NCBI GenBank assembly: GCA_019188255.1 | Contig: JAETXT010000016.1 | Location: 372,001-436,000, forward strand | Reading direction: 5' to 3' | DNA: 64,000 nucleotides | Source: Verticillium longisporum | Taxonomy: Eukaryota > Ascomycota > Sordariomycetes > Glomerellales > Plectosphaerellaceae | Part shown: positions 53,746 through 64,000 of the stretch, in pieces | Layout of the letters: every line of letters begins with the position of its first letter | Position numbering within the stretch: position 1 is the first letter of the stretch | The notes under the pieces: generated by a model | Told to the model about the DNA's origin: nothing | The model's database searches: none | Seen by the model: only the letters and a program-made list of their open reading frames with translations | Made by a program: the position numbers and the translations under genes

Positions 53746-56700
53746 AAGAAAGAAAGCACACCTCTCCCCCTGATACATTGCATTCAACTGACTGAACAGT
53801 ATTCATCGACGAAGAGAAGACAAACGAAGGAAAGCAGCATGAAAAAGACACGTAACACACGCTTTTCTGGCCCTTCCTCGAATCTCTCTCCGTCCACTGC
53901 AACCGCCCACACCGTTTATCCCATTTTCCGCCTGTTCATGCGCCATTGCTGCCGCTGCTAGAGCTGCGGACGAAGACCGGGACGTCCGCAAAGCTAGGCT
54001 TCCGGTTCATCGACCGACTCGTCATCCGAGATCGAAAGTCGGTAAAAGGGGTCGAGAGGGGGATGTTCTCCGTTGAGGACGCTGGAGACTCACGGGGTCT
54101 CGATCGGGTTGCCCTCCGAGTGACCGCCGACTGCATCGCCCTGCACATTAGCCGTCCTTCGCGCAGCCAAAACCCTGAAGGCGGTGGAGGGGAGGGGGGG
54201 GGGCACGTTGATGGATTTCCACCTTCGGCCTTCGTGTTCCGAGAGCTACACACCAAGCACCAAGGTAGGCACCGTCTGCGTTCCTCCGCTAGAAATCAAA
54301 CTACGATTAACATAACGGCTTCTTCGCTCGAGAAAGGGAATTCTTGTTCCAGCTTCCGACAGCAGTGAGCTGGATCGTCGATGAAATGGGGCGTTGGTCA
54401 CGACAGAAGAATGGTCATTCGGCGAGTTACATCATCGATAGTGAGCTCGTTCGTTGGTTCAGGACTTCGGAGTCCTGCCTGGCTCTCGATGGCTCGGCAA
54501 CGAAGGTCATGACTACTGAGGTCAGAGCCTGCCGAAGGGCGAATCCGTTTTTCGCTTCGAGGTTCACACCACAAGCGTGAACATAGTGGTTGGTGTCCAT
54601 GGCTACGACCCTGGAAGATTCGGAGCGAGCAGCAGGTAAAAACAGATAATGTCAAGACCCGGTGCTCCCAGATGACCGACAGAATGACTGGCGTTGCCAG
54701 TCACTTATAGCCTTCTAGCGCCAGGAGCCTGGCCTTGGGTTGAAATGACCTTTCTCATTTTCAGCAATGCTGTGTCTGCTTCAGACTGTGCCTGCAAACA
54801 AGCGAGCTTCTCGGGCTACTCGTACCAGGTCACTAAAAATGTTGTGTTACACAAACATGTGCGATGGAGCCAATCCGAAAGCTTTGTCTGGCGCTGCTAG
54901 TGAGGCAAGCACAAGCCATGTTGCCTATATCAAGGACCGCATGTCGGCCAGTCTGTCTCGCGAGGATGTTGTTATAGACGCAATGCTTATGACAAAGCAC
55001 ACCTGACCCAACGAGCGTCTATCTGTTGCAATTTGTGCCCAACATACCAGGGCACAAAGCTGAAGGTGGCTCACGATAACATCCAAACGTCGAGGGCCGC
55101 CAGACGAGGGCGGTCTGGCTGGCGTCCGCCAAGCAGTACCTTGGCAGCCGGCTGCCTGTAGCCAGCTCACCATACAATAGCGTCCGGCTAATATGCCTCG
55201 CCACATCGAGGATAAGGACACTACGCGTACGTGGCCCTAGTAAGAGCGCTCGGCTGGGGAGATGGCCTGTTGCGTGGCGACGGTACCACTGTCCCCTTGG
55301 CTGCGCCTTGGTGGCGGACTGCAGCGAGGCCCTATATGAAGTGCAAACGGACAGGGATGCATTTCGGTGAGCCAAAAGGGTTCGTGGGGAGACTCCGTCC
55401 TCCCCGTCCCCAGCAAGTCACCATCTAGGTGTCAACTTTGCATCAGCCTAGTCAGTGAGGCACTCGGGCGGACAATGCGTCCCTTGCCACCCCCCGCCCT
55501 CACCCCTGCCCGTCACTTCAGCCCCTGACCGCCTGGTGGTCGCCCTGGTCCCGTCTCGAGTGGCCGACCGTCGGTGAGTCCCTGGGCGGGGCTGTCTCGC
55601 CACGTTGGTCTTAAATAGTTTGCTCATCGGCTAGCGACCAGGATTTTGTATTGATGTGTGGCTGAACAATTTCCGATTGCATTGCCGTAGCCTCGTGATT
55701 CAGGTCTATGGGTATTGTATGTACGGCCAGGTTGATGCGCGATGCAAAGCAAGTCTCATGTGCCTCGTGGCAGAGAACATAGAAAGCAAGCTCTCCAACC
55801 CCCTTTTGCCTCTTTCCTGAACAGATTCGTCCAACACTTCGCATACATCGCAATCCCGAGGGAGCTTGCTCGATTCGCGAGGCACGGTGGACCAGAGTTA
55901 CGTGATTAGGGAGTATACAATATTAGCAGGCCCAGACCATGACCTGTGTTTGACATATGCAAACAGGGCCCCGAGCCGACAACGATACGCCCCAACGCTA
56001 GCAGCATGAGTTCCAGCAAGTCGCCATTAAGTGGTGACAACGGCATCAGAGATCTCGAGCCCGACTTTGTTCATCGACGGAATCGAAGGAGAGAGGATGC
56101 CATACCGAGGCGAGAACCGACAGCTCAACAAAGGCTTTCTTGCGCCTCACGATACACTGTGAACTGTCACGGAATAAAGAGAAGAGAAGACCCGAAGCCT
56201 ACGTGAGAGCGTTGAAAGCGTGAGGAAATGAAGACCGGAGTCATAAGGTGCGATAGACTTGAACCGTCGTACGCAGACGCTGCCGGGATGACACCGACCA
56301 ACCAATTCGGCAACACATACGTCCACCCACCTAAATAGAGGCACTTTAGTGCATGATTAACACGTCAAGAACGGGATAAATATGGTATGACGGTGTCTCC
56401 TTTTGAAGTCCGGGTGGCTGTTGCGAAGGAAATGTGAACGAGACCCGAAGGTGCGAACTGCTGGTGCACGAAGCGTTTGCCGCAAGATAGGGCACTCGTG
56501 GAATGGTATTGGGTTTGTCTAGAAAAGACGACCGTAATTGAGTTTGATTGATTTGAGATCTTATGGATGACTTACCGAAGACGATGGCCACGTGGCGCTG
56601 TTGGATGTCACCAGTTTGCGAAACGTTGATTTAAATCCAATTTTCGAATTTAATCCAACAATGCCTATCAGGAGTCATGCACTGCGACTGGTGACTTAGT

Positions 56701-57163
56701 GTGCGGATGGACAATCGGGATCAGACTTCTCCTTTGGAGATGACTGAGAGCATCATCTGTTCTGCCTTCGCCACGCCACGTTTCGCCAGATTGTCAATGC
56801 TGGTCAGCGGCCCCAAATGTGATCTTGCGAGTCTCCATCACCTCCACCTCGAGCGTCTCAGCTCCCTTCTTGGAGGCTTCCTTACGGCTGCTCTTTAATT
56901 CATTCCAGGGGCCCGAGCTCTTGGTCTTAAATCTGCCTCGATCTGAGAGGGGAAACAAGACCCTGTTGCCAGCCACAAAAGTGAGACCTCATGCGTTATG
57001 CCCTTCAACGACAAAGTCGCAATGGGGCTCTATTAGATGACTAGCCTTTTATACATGCTCATCGAGCCCGATTTCTTATTCCTGTTATTTTATTGATTAC
57101 TGAGAGCGAAGTGTGATGAATTCCTGACGACACAGCATCATGATTTACTACCGAAACAAAGGA
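53746..57163. other. Long gene-poor stretch
   Basis: About 3.4 kb with no gene that I can support. Features seen: a G-rich run at 54184-54204 (quadruplex-prone), a C-rich tract at 55480-55570, and AT-rich DNA around 56620-56660 and 57040-57110. Frames at 53936-54368 and 54925-55375 have no domain or splice support. Confidence 0.35.
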
Positions 57164-59681
57164 TCAGGAAGCCTGGTCTGCGGGTTGTCCTTTCTGATTC
57201 TGACCAGTCCTTTCCGTACGAAAACATTCCTTTATGGCTGCTGATAGATCGCTGGTAATAGCTGTCTCCGTCGTGATTATCAGTATGTTAGACTGAATCT
57301 TCATGAGCTCACTAAACACTGCCCTTGGCTTTATGAAACGACCATAGATATTCAACAATTTGAAGCCCTTCGATTCAAACTGGATTGCAGCTTCCTCAAC
57401 CACCGTTTTGGTCATGCCGATAGTTTTGGGATAACTCTGTATCATCCCGTTCTTCCACAATTTGATGAATAGTCTCGAGAGGTCAGACGCGGAACCCTAG
57501 GGATGTCAGCTGAAATGCGAGTACAACTTTCATCTTCTACTTACGGTCATATCAGGATCATGAAGAATGCTGTTTTGCTGGGAAGGCACTCTGGATTGAT
57601 CTATAGTTTTAGATGCCGTTGTGAATACGTCTTTGCTGCTGTTTTCATAATGTGGTGCAATGTGTGCTCTAGGAGTTCCTGACACGGTTCTTGACCCAAC
57701 CAGTGTGACGGTGGGTTTGGTGGTGGCAGCCGTGCATTGATGAATGACGTTTATATCTGGGCTTTGAGCCATCTCCGGGGCTGTTCCCCTATCCTTCCAT
57801 GCGTGTTCCAGCACCGAGTCTCTTTGAGAGCGAATGGATGATGGGTTTGTGTGGTCATTTGGCAAGCTCTTGTGAAAAAAAGCAAAAATACCGAGACTCG
57901 TACGCCGAAAGAAGACACGCCGCTAGCGTCTCCTGATGGTGGATTATGTAGATTATGTAAGAATAGCTGCTTACGATCGCAGATATAGGTATGATTGAAC
58001 ACCCGGCCACACCTTCGCTCCAAGCTTTCACCACGGCCAGGTACCAGCAAACAAGGTCTTGGATCGTCTCGGGTAATCTCTTTTGCCTGGTCAAAGATCT
58101 GACAGAGTTGTGCAATGTAAGCATTGAATGCGTTCTCCTCATACTTGTAACTCGATGGACTCCTCGCTTTCAGCAGGGTTTCGCGGGCGATTGCTCGATC
58201 AGGGTCAAATGAGAGCAATTGACTAATTTCTTCCGACTCAAACCCAAGCTTGGCGGCTAGCTTTGCCATTGAATGCTGCGTTCTTGGATATGGCTTCTGG
58301 GGCACCGGAGTTCTTTTGCCCTCCTCCTTTCTTGGGCATTCCGGCACAAGTTCTGTCCAATGACGCCAGGCAAAGAGCCATATTTGCTGGTAGCTATATT
58401 CAAATTGATCAGATGCAGTGCCTGATATCAACCTGCATTCTTCTTCCTCCTCTTTCATTTGTAGTAGCCAATGATTCTCGGGTAGATTCTCGCCTGTGAA
58501 TATGCGCCACATCGCCTCCCGAATGGAGAATTTTGAGGCTGGGAAAAGCTGTCTTAGTGCTTTGGCTGGCGGATGGAGATACTTGATATCTTGAAAGAAG
58601 GAGTGTAAGGAAGGTATTAAACATGGCAGAGTCTGAAGGTTAGCTAAGATATGTTTCCTATCATCCTGACTCTGTACGGTGGAAAACACCCTCCCTTCGT
58701 ACATGTATCTCGATACGAGGGAGAGGTCGTGGCTGGAGAATCCAGGGGCGCGAAGCTGCAGCAATCGAAGAGTCTCGTGGTCGAGATCATGCATCAGGGA
58801 TCTTTTCCCTCCGTAAATTCTTCCCCACACCGATAGAATATGTGCTAGGTAATTGCACATTTCCTTTTTCAACGTCAGTTCCAGTGCTGACAAGCCTACA
58901 TAGTACTGACCTCTTGGCATTTCATCAGTAATAACCGATGATCGATTCGAAACCCGGTGAACAATGCAGGCATTACACGGAGGGCATCGAAGGCAGATAG
59001 TATCTGTTTATGACTTAGGATCTGCTTGAGGTCCTTCTTCTTATCTTTCGTCAGTCGTCCCCACATTCTTGATTCGGCGAACATTATTTCCACCGGTTTG
59101 TTGGTCTTATTATGGTACTCGCGAAGTTTGAGGAATATTTCGCCGTCGGAGAAGTTTTTGGAGTATTCGTACTCTTCAGATAAAGTTCTTTTCAAGTCAA
59201 TGCTCGCATCTACATCACGATGAGCACTGTCTGTCTATATCAAGATAGGGGTTGTACCTTCTAGATAAAGATCAATCGTCCACCACCAGTCTCGGCGTGG
59301 GAGATACGCCTTCCCAGCAGCAACTCTATGCAGTCCTTGGAGGCATTCAACCGTGGTTTCCTGCGGCAACCTTAATTCTGGAGGCTGCTGGTCTTGATGT
59401 TCGAGAAGCAAGCTTTGGGAAACATCGGGGGAGGCTGCCAGGCATGATTGCAGCAACTTCTGGTTGATGATCGCGGGTATATGATGCAATGGCTCGAGTC
59501 GAAGACAACCTTCGTTGATGAATCTTTCCTTCAAGTCCGCTGTGATTCGCTCATCGAGCTCTCGGGGACATGAACTGCCAAAATAAAGGTTTGCGAAGCG
59601 AATACGAGCAGTACCTCTGAAGAATTGGCCGCGATCTCGGTACAGTTGTTGCTCAACGTTTTGAATCTTATCTTGATTCAT
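57164..59681 (-). pseudogene. DUF3723 protein, copy 1, with one-base frameshift
   Basis: Exons (descending) 59681-59258, 59209-58911, 58863-57545 and 57496-57164; introns 48, 47, 46 and 48 nt or close, all GT..AG. The N-terminal domain has FRGTARIRF, HHIPAIINQ and VECLQGLHRVAAGK, the G-x-HR-x-AA pattern of ParB/sulfiredoxin-like folds. Then come DWWWTIDLYL, LSEEYEYSKNFSDGEIF, LRAPGFSSHD, a conserved helical middle and QIWLFAWRHW. In exon 3 the frame slips in a T-run (plus-strand A5 at 57884-57888); one more base would restore a protein of about 791 aa, almost the length of copy 2. Exon 2 is 299 nt in both copies. DUF3723 is fungal, of unknown function, and a frequent Starship passenger. Confidence 0.85.
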
Positions 59682-59708
59682 CCTGGGGAGACTAGTCGCT
59701 TTTTTTGA

Positions 59709-60437
59709 ATGTTCGCCGATAATGAATATTCCTCGGTTGGGAATTGTCGCTGGGCCCGTGATATCCTTTTTGTGGAACTGTCGCTGGTGACGATTTATCG
59801 CTCAGAGGGACTAGAATCTCTTGGAGGGGCAAGGACCTTTTGGAGGGACCAGGAACTCTTGGAGGGACCAGGACCTCATGGAGGGACCAGGACCTTTTGG
59901 AGGGACCAGGACCTTTTGGAGGGACCAGGAACTCTTGGAGGGACCAGGAACTCTTGGAGGGACCAGGACCTCATGGAGGGGCCAGGACCTTTTGGAGGGA
60001 CCAGGAACTCTTGGAGGGACCAGGACCTCATGGAGGGACTAGAAACTCTTGGAGGGGCAAGGACCTCTTGGAGGGGCAAGGACCTTTTGGAGGGACCAGG
60101 AACTCTTGGAGGGACCAGGACCTTTTGGAGGGACCAGGAACTCTTGGAGGGACCAGGACCTCATGGAGGGACTAGAAACTCTTGGAGGGGCCAGGACCTC
60201 TTGGAGGGACCAGGACCTTTTGGAGGGACCAGGAACTCTTGGAGGGACCAGGACCTCATGGAGGAACTAGATATTTTTCGAGGGGCTTACAGTAAGTATG
60301 AACTTCAGAGCCTACGTTGTTTATGTTATCTGAGTTTGCGTAATTTAGGGTTTCGGCCCCCTGATCCATCGGACCCAAAGAAAAAGCTATCTGGTGGGCG
60401 AACCGCTTCTATACGAATGTCATTTTCCCTAATATAG
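59709..60437 (+). CDS. Open frame spanning the minisatellite, doubtful gene
   Basis: 242 codons open because the 19-bp repeat unit has no stop in any plus-strand frame. The translated period is 19 residues (EGPGTLGGTRTFWRDQ type). The non-repeat ends show no domain. Most likely not a gene, but a repetitive Gly/Arg/Trp-rich product cannot be excluded. Confidence 0.15.
   Translation: MFADNEYSSVGNCRWARDILFVELSLVTIYRSEGLESLGGARTFWRDQELLEGPGPHGGTRTFWRDQDLLEGPGTLGGTRNSWRDQDLMEGPGPFGGTRNSWRDQDLMEGLETLGGARTSWRGKDLLEGPGTLGGTRTFWRDQELLEGPGPHGGTRNSWRGQDLLEGPGPFGGTRNSWRDQDLMEELDIFRGAYSKYELQSLRCLCYLSLRNLGFRPPDPSDPKKKLSGGRTASIRMSFSLI
59816..60271. repeat. Minisatellite, 24 units of 19 bp
   Basis: Four main unit types differ at the 5' end of the unit: AACTCTTGGAGGGACCAGG, ACCTCATGGAGGGACCAGG, ACCTTTTGGAGGGACCAGG and ACCTCTTGGAGGGGCAAGG. 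Their order shows higher-order blocks (for example TTTT-ACTC-CTCA runs). It lies between the promoter of DUF3723 copy 1 and the 3' end of copy 2. Confidence 0.95.
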
Positions 60438-62809
60438 GCTTCTACTGCTTGGTGTAGGCTTTCGGTGACTCCGCGCTCTCTGGAAAAAAGGAGGGTAAGA
60501 GATCCGTTGTTTACCGCCTCAGTAAAGCAGTCTTCCGGTGGCACTGCACGAAGCGATAATGTTTTAATATGATAACCTGACTGCGATTTTTTCTTGACTT
60601 GCCGTTGAACTTCCGACTCATCTATGTCACGTTGCATTGTGACGAGCGACTCGGTATCCCAAAACATGAATTTAATCTTGCGACTGGGGGTAGCAGTAGT
60701 ATCATCGATGTTAGATAATATATCCGGAATAGTTTGATCGGATCCCGGATGCTCGGATTGAACCTCTGGTGGATGAGAATCATATCGAACTAGCCTTCGC
60801 TCAGTAGAGTAATCAGACTCGCTTCTGTCATCGCGATCGAGATTGGTGTCTGAATTCTCTGATTGTAGCCCCGTCAACCTTGAGCCATTTTCAGATAGGC
60901 TCGGTGTTATCATTGGCGCTGAGCTTGCGAGGATTTCTGGTTTATAACTACCAAAGAAGGAATGGAAGACCGATGCTCTAACAAAAAACGACGACACTCC
61001 ACTGCCCTCATCATTTGGCCATGCACTCATGTTCCTCAGAAAAAGAGATGTCTTGTCTCTTTCGAAGGCCCGCCTGGAAGGACGACCGCTTCGTCGCTGT
61101 AGCGCCTCACCTGGACCATTCTCCAGCATAGACGCAGGTGGGTTGGTCGTAGAGGAAAGGGTTTCGGCACAACGTTGTATCTCGACTGCAAGATCAAGAA
61201 CTGTAGCTTCTGGTAATTCTTGCAACTCATGGTTGGTCACCTGGCAGAGTGTTTGGCGTGCAGCTCTCGAGTAAGCATCTACAGAAATAAATCGATCAAC
61301 CCGGCTAGAAGAGAACCCAAGTCGTTTTGCCAGAATGGCAATTCCGTGCCACCTCATTGGATTAAGGTCTTTCTTAGGAAGTTCGCTGTCTTCAAGATCC
61401 TTTTTGGGACTTTCCAAAACCATCTCAGGCCAATGTCTCCAGGCGTAAAGCCAAATCTGCCTGTAGCCGAACTCGAATTGGTCTTCTCGGGATGCTGATA
61501 TCTGGCTAAATGTTGATTCTGAATCTTCAATCAGGCACACACCCGATTGCAACTGAGCCGGACGAAAGATCAGTAGCATCCCCCCACGTATAGATTTTGC
61601 GGAGGGCGGGATCAGCTCTTTCATGACCGCTGCAGGGTTTCGAAGATACTTCATGTCCTCGAAGAACGTGTGGAACGAAGGGATGAGATTCGGAGTTTTG
61701 ATGATATTGGACCAGACATTTTGCCGGTCAGCAATCGCATGGATATCGGGAAAGAGCTCCATTTCTTGAAAACGCCGCCACAGGGCCCGTCGATCTGTGC
61801 TTGACCACCGTGGTGCGTATAACTCCAAACCTTCGACAGTCGAACGCCCGACTGTCCAAAAAAGATCATCCCTGTTGCCAAGGATTTTCCTCCATGTATC
61901 TTGTATGTGTTTTGATAGGTAATGATGCATTTCCTAGTGATGGTCAAAACATCGTGTCTACTAGCTATCTGGTGTCAGTCACCTCTAAACATTTGGTTGC
62001 TAGACATTTGTGGTCTATTCGGAATCCGCCCCAAACGCCTGGCAGGCTGCTGAGTTCTTCGAGAAAAGGGCCCAGGTATTTCTTGTTCGCCATGCGCCTC
62101 AAGTTCTTCCTCTTCATTGGATGGAGTCGGGCTAGTAACCGTTTCTCGGCCATGATCGAGTCTAGATCTGCGTGAACCCTACCCTGGTAAGCGGCATACT
62201 TCAGATAGATTTCGCCGTCTGAAAAGTTGACAATCTTGGAGTATTCCTCAGATAAAGACAGTTGTAACCTTGGACTGATACCTGTGATCGCACTCAGTAT
62301 TGAACGCACCAAATTCAGTCTGTCGTATACCGACCTGTCACGAATATGTCAATGACCCACCACCAACCCGTCTCGGGCAAGAGCTCTTTAGCAGCAGCCA
62401 CCCTGTGAATTCCCTGAAGACATTCCACTGTGGTTCCGGTCGGGAGTTTCAATTCGGGAATAGGGCCCCGGCTGTGGGAGGTCAGGTTGTAGGGCTTTTC
62501 GCCAGACATGGCGACCGCCTGATTCCAGACATCGGTCTCAATTATCGCCGGAATGTGATTAATAGGTAGCAGCCGCTGGATTCCTTGTGACTTAAATCGA
62601 CCGAGTAAAATGTTTTTGACGTATGTGTTTGGTTTGCGGCATATGTCACCCTGCACCTCGGGGTCGTTGCTGCGAGGGTTTAATCCGAACCGAAGATGCT
62701 CGAATTTAATTCTCACTGTTCCTCTGTAGTACTGTCCATATTCTTTCAAAAGTTGTGCTTCGAACCCGTCGATGGTTCTCTGCGTTATTTGGTGGTTCAT
62801 TGCAACCAA
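60326..62809 (-). CDS. DUF3723 protein, copy 2, intact
   Basis: Exons (descending) 62809-62335, 62281-61983 and 61933-60326; introns 53 and 49 nt; 793 aa (Met4 is an alternative start). The N-terminal ParB/sulfiredoxin-like segment has YRGTVRIKFEHLRFG, NHIPAIIE and VECLQGIHRVAAAKELL, then GWWWVIDIF. LSEEYSKIVNFSDGEIYLK follows, then MHHYLSKHIQDTW, ELYAPRW, a SFHTFFEDMKYL region and QIWLYAWRHWPEM. The C-terminal 250 residues are variable and Ser/Asp-rich. It pairs with copy 1 in tandem, with the same exon 2 length. The start is only 156 bp from the divergent pseudokinase gene, suggesting shared control. Function of the family is unknown; a nucleic-acid-related role is suggested only by the ParB-like motif. 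Confidence 0.88.
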
Positions 62810-62965
62810 GATATAGTACTGACCGCTAATAATGGCTGTGGATGATTGTGTTCTAATCGGGAGAGCTTCGGGATAAGTAGGTTGTCCTTGTACTGGCCCT
62901 CGTCTGGGTCCTAATAGACATGCACCACATTCGAGGCCAGAATCAGGCCTTTTTTAGGACTTCAA
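62810..62965. promoter_or_regulatory. 156-bp divergent promoter, DUF3723 copy 2 / pseudokinase
   Basis: Only 156 bp separate the two start codons, so both promoters must lie here or overlap the genes. No clear TATA box or repeated motif seen. Confidence 0.5.
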
Positions 62966-64000
62966 ATGGGATTTATCAATGGGCTTGGTTCGGAGCAGGA
63001 ATTATGTACTAAGGCGTCGACTTATGAAGTATTTCTCGCTCAGCTGAGGCGGTCTTTACCGAATGCAATGAAAGAATTCAACCTTGATCACTTTGATACA
63101 GTACAAGTCAGGAATTCAAAGCTACGAGCATGGATACGAACGAAGAGATTGCTGAGAGCCGGAAACGCCGGACACTCTTCCCAGGAGCTCATTCGACTGG
63201 CAACAGCCTGGAAGGAATACTTGATGTTCCTCCGAAGAGTCACAAAAGATTCGCCGAAGCCTCCCAAAAGCAAAATGCCTCAAGATCGAAACTTCAGAGG
63301 ACCCACGGAAAGTATCTCACTATTTTCCAAGAAACAGATCAACTAAAAGCCCCTGGGCTGAAATCAAAGCTTCCAGTGAAGGAAGGATCTCCCTGGAACC
63401 TCTACCGCAGATATCTCACTCTTGAGCTAGGCGGAACTGTTGCGGTAGTCGGCAAGACCAATCAGACAGGGTTATTCTTGATGCGCGGCTACAGAAACGA
63501 TTGCGCAGAAGAAAACCTTGATCCTCTTGCAGTGCTTCAACATCCAAACTTGCTTCAATATCATGACTGTTTTCGACATGACAATGCATTCTATTTCGTG
63601 TTCGAATACGCAGAAATATCTATCAAAGAATTGATGGAAATACGACTAGACGAATCTGAGTTGGTAGCGATCGTCCATCAAGTATGTCGTACGGTTCGCT
63701 ACACGTCTCTTCCGAAGAGCTTAATGCTAAAGGTGCTCCAGATTGTCGAATGCCTTGCGTACCTTGAACAAATGAAGACCTGTCATGGTGCGGTAAACGA
63801 GTCCAATATCCTCCTAACAAGACAGGGACATGTTAAAATTGGTGGGCATCATACATTCAAACAGCCACTATTCAAGAGCAATGTTAACAGGCAAAGCTAA
63901 CCTCGAAAAATGCACTGAGATGAATGCAGTGAACGAACGGAACGATGTGCAGGCACTTGGCAGTCTGATGAATCATTTCATGGGACTCCAGAATGGAAAT
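62966..64000 (+). CDS. Fungal pseudokinase-like protein (3' end beyond window)
   Basis: Exons 62966-63238, 63298-63681, 63742-63841 and 63891 to beyond 64000; introns 59, 60 and 49 nt, all in phase. The N-terminal domain (FLAQLRRSLPNAMKEF, LRAGNAGHSSQELIRLATAWKEYLMFLRR) is typical of a fungal family that carries a degenerate kinase domain after it. The kinase lobe has GGTVAVVGKTNQTG, LQHPNLLQYHDCF and FVFEYAEISIKELM. The catalytic loop reads HGAVNESNILL instead of HRDLKxxN, and DFG is replaced by IGK after VKI; the DVQALGSLM segment matches the usual DVxxLG helix. It probably does not transfer phosphate and may act as a scaffold or ligand sensor. Head-to-head with DUF3723 copy 2. Confidence 0.75.

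Noticed and set aside
54184..54204. G-rich run as a functional quadruplex
   Set aside because: A single run in a gene-poor region; no neighbouring gene or conserved context to give it a role.
59709..60437. Repeat-coded 242-aa protein on the plus strand
   Set aside because: The frame is open only because the 19-bp unit lacks stops; all three frames are open and the flanks show no domain. Kept only as a very low-confidence feature.
1..64000. CRISPR arrays, bacterial operons or phage genes
   Set aside because: No direct-repeat/spacer pattern; spliced genes and fungal families show a eukaryotic nuclear sequence.
1..64000. Strong RIP (C-to-T mutation) of the retroelements
   Set aside because: LINE-A ORF2 and LINE-B copy 1 retain long intact frames; differences between copies include many transitions but not the mass of stops that RIP leaves.

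Overview
The window looks like nuclear DNA of a filamentous ascomycete (Pezizomycotina; probably Sordariomycetes, lineage not proven). The genes carry short introns (43-108 nt) with GT..(T/C)AG borders and CTGAC/CTAAC branch points. The families are fungal: arsenite methyltransferase, DHA2 MFS, ferric reductase, LaeA-like methyltransferase, DUF3723, and fungal-type Tad/I-like LINEs. Gene density is low, and a large share of the sequence is transposon or relic sequence, so this is an accessory, repeat-rich compartment. Exon structures below were worked out by eye from splice signals and reading phase.

Layout. 1-3.8 kb: mostly non-coding, with a fragment of a fungal NLR-type N-terminal domain (1617-2564, -). 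3.8-9.7 kb: a nearly complete LINE (LINE-A; ORF1 frameshifted, ORF2 intact). 9.7-13.3 kb: AT-rich stretches, a two-exon secreted cysteine-rich effector-like gene (10372-11310, -), a solo LTR with 5-bp target duplications, and two adjacent perfect hairpins. 14.6-19 kb: a two-exon hypothetical gene, a fatty acyl-CoA reductase and a five-exon bZIP-like gene. 20.3-24.6 kb: a DHA2 MFS transporter, a bZIP remnant and a divergent arsenite methyltransferase (arsM type). 24.9-30.5 kb: a full-length LINE-B on the minus strand. 30.7-42.9 kb: a coiled-coil gene, a ferric reductase, and a run of small regulator-like genes (two MADS/SRF-like, one coiled-coil), an unknown 462-aa protein and a membrane protein. 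43.2-48.5 kb: an internally deleted LINE-B and a 5'-truncated LINE-B. 48.6-53.8 kb: hypothetical genes, a broken LaeA-like methyltransferase, a small secreted protein and a LINE-A relic. 57.2-64 kb: two tandem DUF3723 genes separated by a 24-copy 19-bp minisatellite, and a pseudokinase gene head-to-head with the second DUF3723 gene and running off the window.

Interpretation. Ferric reductase, DUF3723, an NLR-type domain and arsenic-detoxification cargo occur together here. This matches the auxiliary and cargo gene set known from Starship giant transposons of fungi. No captain tyrosine recombinase (DUF3435) or element border is visible, so a Starship interior is an inference. The most system-like unit is the DUF3723/pseudokinase pair, which shares a 156-bp divergent promoter. 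Several genes differ from an intact reading frame by one base, often in a homopolymer (DUF3723 copy 1, LINE ORFs, the bZIP next to arsM). These are either early decay or assembly errors.
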